Assembly: GCA_020055645.1 (NCBI GenBank)
Contig: CM034546.1
Location: 122,128,375-122,192,374, forward strand
Direction: 5' to 3'
Source of the DNA: Tomocerus qinae
Taxonomy: Eukaryota > Arthropoda > Collembola > Entomobryomorpha > Tomoceridae
DNA length: 64,000 nucleotides
Position numbers and translations under genes: made by a program. The notes beneath the pieces are model-generated. The model searched no databases and was not told the origin of the DNA. It saw nothing but the letters and a program-made list of their open reading frames with translations. Shown here one piece after another: positions 62,162 to 64,000 of the stretch. Every line of letters begins with the position of its first letter. Positions within the stretch are counted from its first letter, which is position 1.

Positions 62162-63741
62162 CTAATCAATGAAGAGTTTATCTCTGCATATTTCTACTGA
62201 GTATCTCAAGTGAACAGACAATGCCATAACTCCCATAGAAGTCAAATGCACGAGACACAGGTCTCCTGTTTCAGAGAATTCGATTTGCTCGTGTCGTTTT
62301 ACACGATGCCTTTTGAAGTTGTTAACTTTGGACTTTGGTGTTATTGGATTTTCTTTTAGAATTGGGACTTCGTCTTCGGACACAACTAAATGCGCTTTAG
62401 ACACATTGTGGGGATACTCGACATCCTCGTAGTCATCGTCTGAAAACAAAAATATAAGATGTTAGGAAAAGTAGCGACGATACTGACAAACGGATTTTAC
62501 CTACCGTATACTTAACCTGCAGTTCGTTCCTTTTGTACTCTTGTAAAGTATATACGCTAGCTCTTAATATTCCTCTTGTATTATCATTAAATGATGCTAT
62601 TACGTTACATGTCACATTAGCACAATTTTAATTTTGAAATCATAATTATACATGTGTATACTATGTGAGTTTAAGTACACGGTCGGAAACATCCGCTCGC
62701 CATTACCTTCCTAAGTCGCTACTTTCCTATAATATGTACTTTCCGGTTACCTGAAAACACAGTAACGACCAGTCGATTGTCATAGTCTTTGTGTAGGAAA
62801 CATCCCTGGTCACCCTCACTAGCTTGCCAAGATAATATTTTGTACATCCAATCTTTATTTAGAAAATTGGGGTAGCCAGCCAAACTGCAAACTGCAACTG
62901 TACAAACACATTTATGATAATAATAATATACTTTCCTACATTTATTTATAGTAGTAGATTACGTTTTTTACATTTAACTTCTTAGTATAGCGTTTAACAT
63001 TTGTTATTATAATAAATAGTAATCTATAACTGTGTTTACAATAATAACTGACGAATTAAATTATTTCTTACCATTAAATTATGAAGTATTACCTTGTTCT
63101 GTGAATAAATCGAAATATCTTGGAGTAAAATTTTTGGCAGATATAACGTTTGCAAGAAAAAAAGCCTTGCCACATAAATCTTTTCGGAATTTCTTCCAAC
63201 CTCCAACATCTTGGAACAGTTTATGATATTCTTCACTTTTGTGGCACATATTCTGTAAAAATAGAATAAGATTAAAAAGAAATTAATAAAGTTAGAATAA
63301 AAACTTAAATGCGTGTACTCTTCCATGTAGTGATACAAAATACGGTTTCTTAACTCTTTTTTTGCAACTTTACTCAGTTCTCTGATTCAAAAATACAATA
63401 TACACATAGGAGCATCACGCCACGTCATGTAAAAAATTGGGGAATAGTTATAACCTGTTCGGCCATTATTGCATAGATAATTTGGTGATTTAATGTGTAA
63501 GATGACCCCGGTTCACGGAAAAAATAGTCTTTGCATTCTTGAGGGATGTGTAAGCTTTTGCAAAAAAATTGTTGGAAAATGCATGAGTCTGATAACGTTC
63601 CTAGAAAAGAGTCGCGAAAATAATTTTTCTTTCTAATAACAGTTGTCTGATTGAAATAACGTTCCATTTCCGATTTCGATTTCCAGCCATTTACATTAGG
63701 CATTTTCCACAAGTCAACGGTCTTGATCCATTGAGACTGTG
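62162..63741 (-). CDS. C16orf89/DUF4735-like protein, divergent copy 3 (5' end not found)
   Basis: Four exons on the minus strand: 63741-63455, 63252-63093, 62897-62751, 62439-62162, all GT-AG and in phase. They correspond to exons 3-5 of the tandem pair: the first is exactly 287 bases in all three genes. Conserved anchors are SYTLNHQIIYAIMAEQ, FRKDLCGKAFFLAN, CSLAGYPNFLNKDW followed by ILSWQ and GCF, and LCLVHLTSMGVMALSVHLRYSVE. The last exon of the tandem pair is here split by an extra intron. The equivalents of exons 1-2 (signal segment and first helices) would lie upstream, beyond about 63742 and probably outside the window. Sequence is much diverged from copies 1 and 2, so it is an older paralogue. 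Function unknown, probably secreted. Confidence 0.75.
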
Positions 63742-63803
63742 CTACATAACATATATTTTAATTAAGGATGACGTTTTGTCAAATGAGAAAATATTACAAG
63801 ATT

Positions 63804-63905
63804 CATGAAAATGTTAAAGTTCATTTAAATATTCTGGCGCATGAGAACGTTAAAGTTCATTTAAATATTCAGGCTCATGAAAATGTTTAGATTCAAGAAA
63901 TCATT
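63804..63905. repeat. 36-bp tandem repeat, nearly three copies
   Basis: Units begin catgaaaatgttaaagttca / catgagaacgttaaagttca and continue tttaaatattc; the third is partial. It lies in what should be an intron or 5' flank of the third C16orf89-like gene. Confidence 0.75.
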
Positions 63906-64000
63906 AAAAATGTTGGTCTCACTGATTTTTGCATAAACTGACTCATTGCTCTTGTACAGGAAATTTTGCAAGTTACTTTCACTAAAAGAAGTCGAACGCG

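Overview
This is an AT-rich animal nuclear window. The genes have many short exons, GT-AG introns, 5'-UTR-like leaders and AATAAA signals, and there are many small inverted-repeat elements and simple satellites. The gene set (kinesin-associated protein 3, an L-xylulose reductase-type SDR, a fibronectin-III receptor tyrosine kinase, C16orf89/DUF4735 secreted proteins) fits an invertebrate, most likely an arthropod such as a mite or springtail. Species cannot be fixed from sequence alone.

Layout: 1-13.3 kb is gene-poor and repeat-rich: a terminal-inverted-repeat element with GTCY-type microsatellite and 40-bp satellite at 3.2-4.3 kb, a near-perfect hairpin element at 9.4-9.7 kb, and a 10-bp satellite at 9.9-10.5 kb. 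At 13.36-14.72 kb lies a two-exon gene for a bacterial-type cyclopropane-fatty-acid synthase, a strong horizontal-transfer candidate. At 15.8-22.5 kb are two complete five-exon C16orf89-like genes on the minus strand. They sit in a tandem segmental duplication whose breakpoint cuts the CFA gene, so the second unit begins with a 44-base CFA relic. At 27-28 kb is an unrecognised acidic membrane-protein gene (minus). Across a roughly 2-kb divergent gap lies the seven-exon DCXR-like reductase (30.2-32.8 kb), followed by nine-exon KAP3 (33.7-38.2 kb), whose fifth intron carries a 1.2-kb foldback element. From 38.2 to 52.4 kb I see no gene, only a small MITE and a pair of oppositely oriented elements sharing a target motif. 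At 52.4-61.2 kb is a 14-exon receptor tyrosine kinase with a signal peptide, fibronectin-III-like ectodomain, one transmembrane helix and an intact kinase domain. A third, divergent C16orf89-like gene enters from the right edge (62.2-63.7 kb, minus).

The genes do not form an operon or obvious pathway. KAP3 is a cilium/kinesin-II component, DCXR a carbonyl reductase, the RTK a cell-surface signalling receptor, and CFA synthase a membrane-lipid methyltransferase. The points most worth following are the animal CFA synthase, the tandem C16orf89 pair with an amino-acid-changing hot spot in exon 2, and the inverted-repeat elements, one of which has its empty site preserved in the duplicate copy. 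All exon joins were derived by hand from splice signals and reading phase; reading phases add up to complete open frames for the CFA, C16orf89 (copies 1 and 2), DCXR, KAP3, RTK and acidic-protein models.
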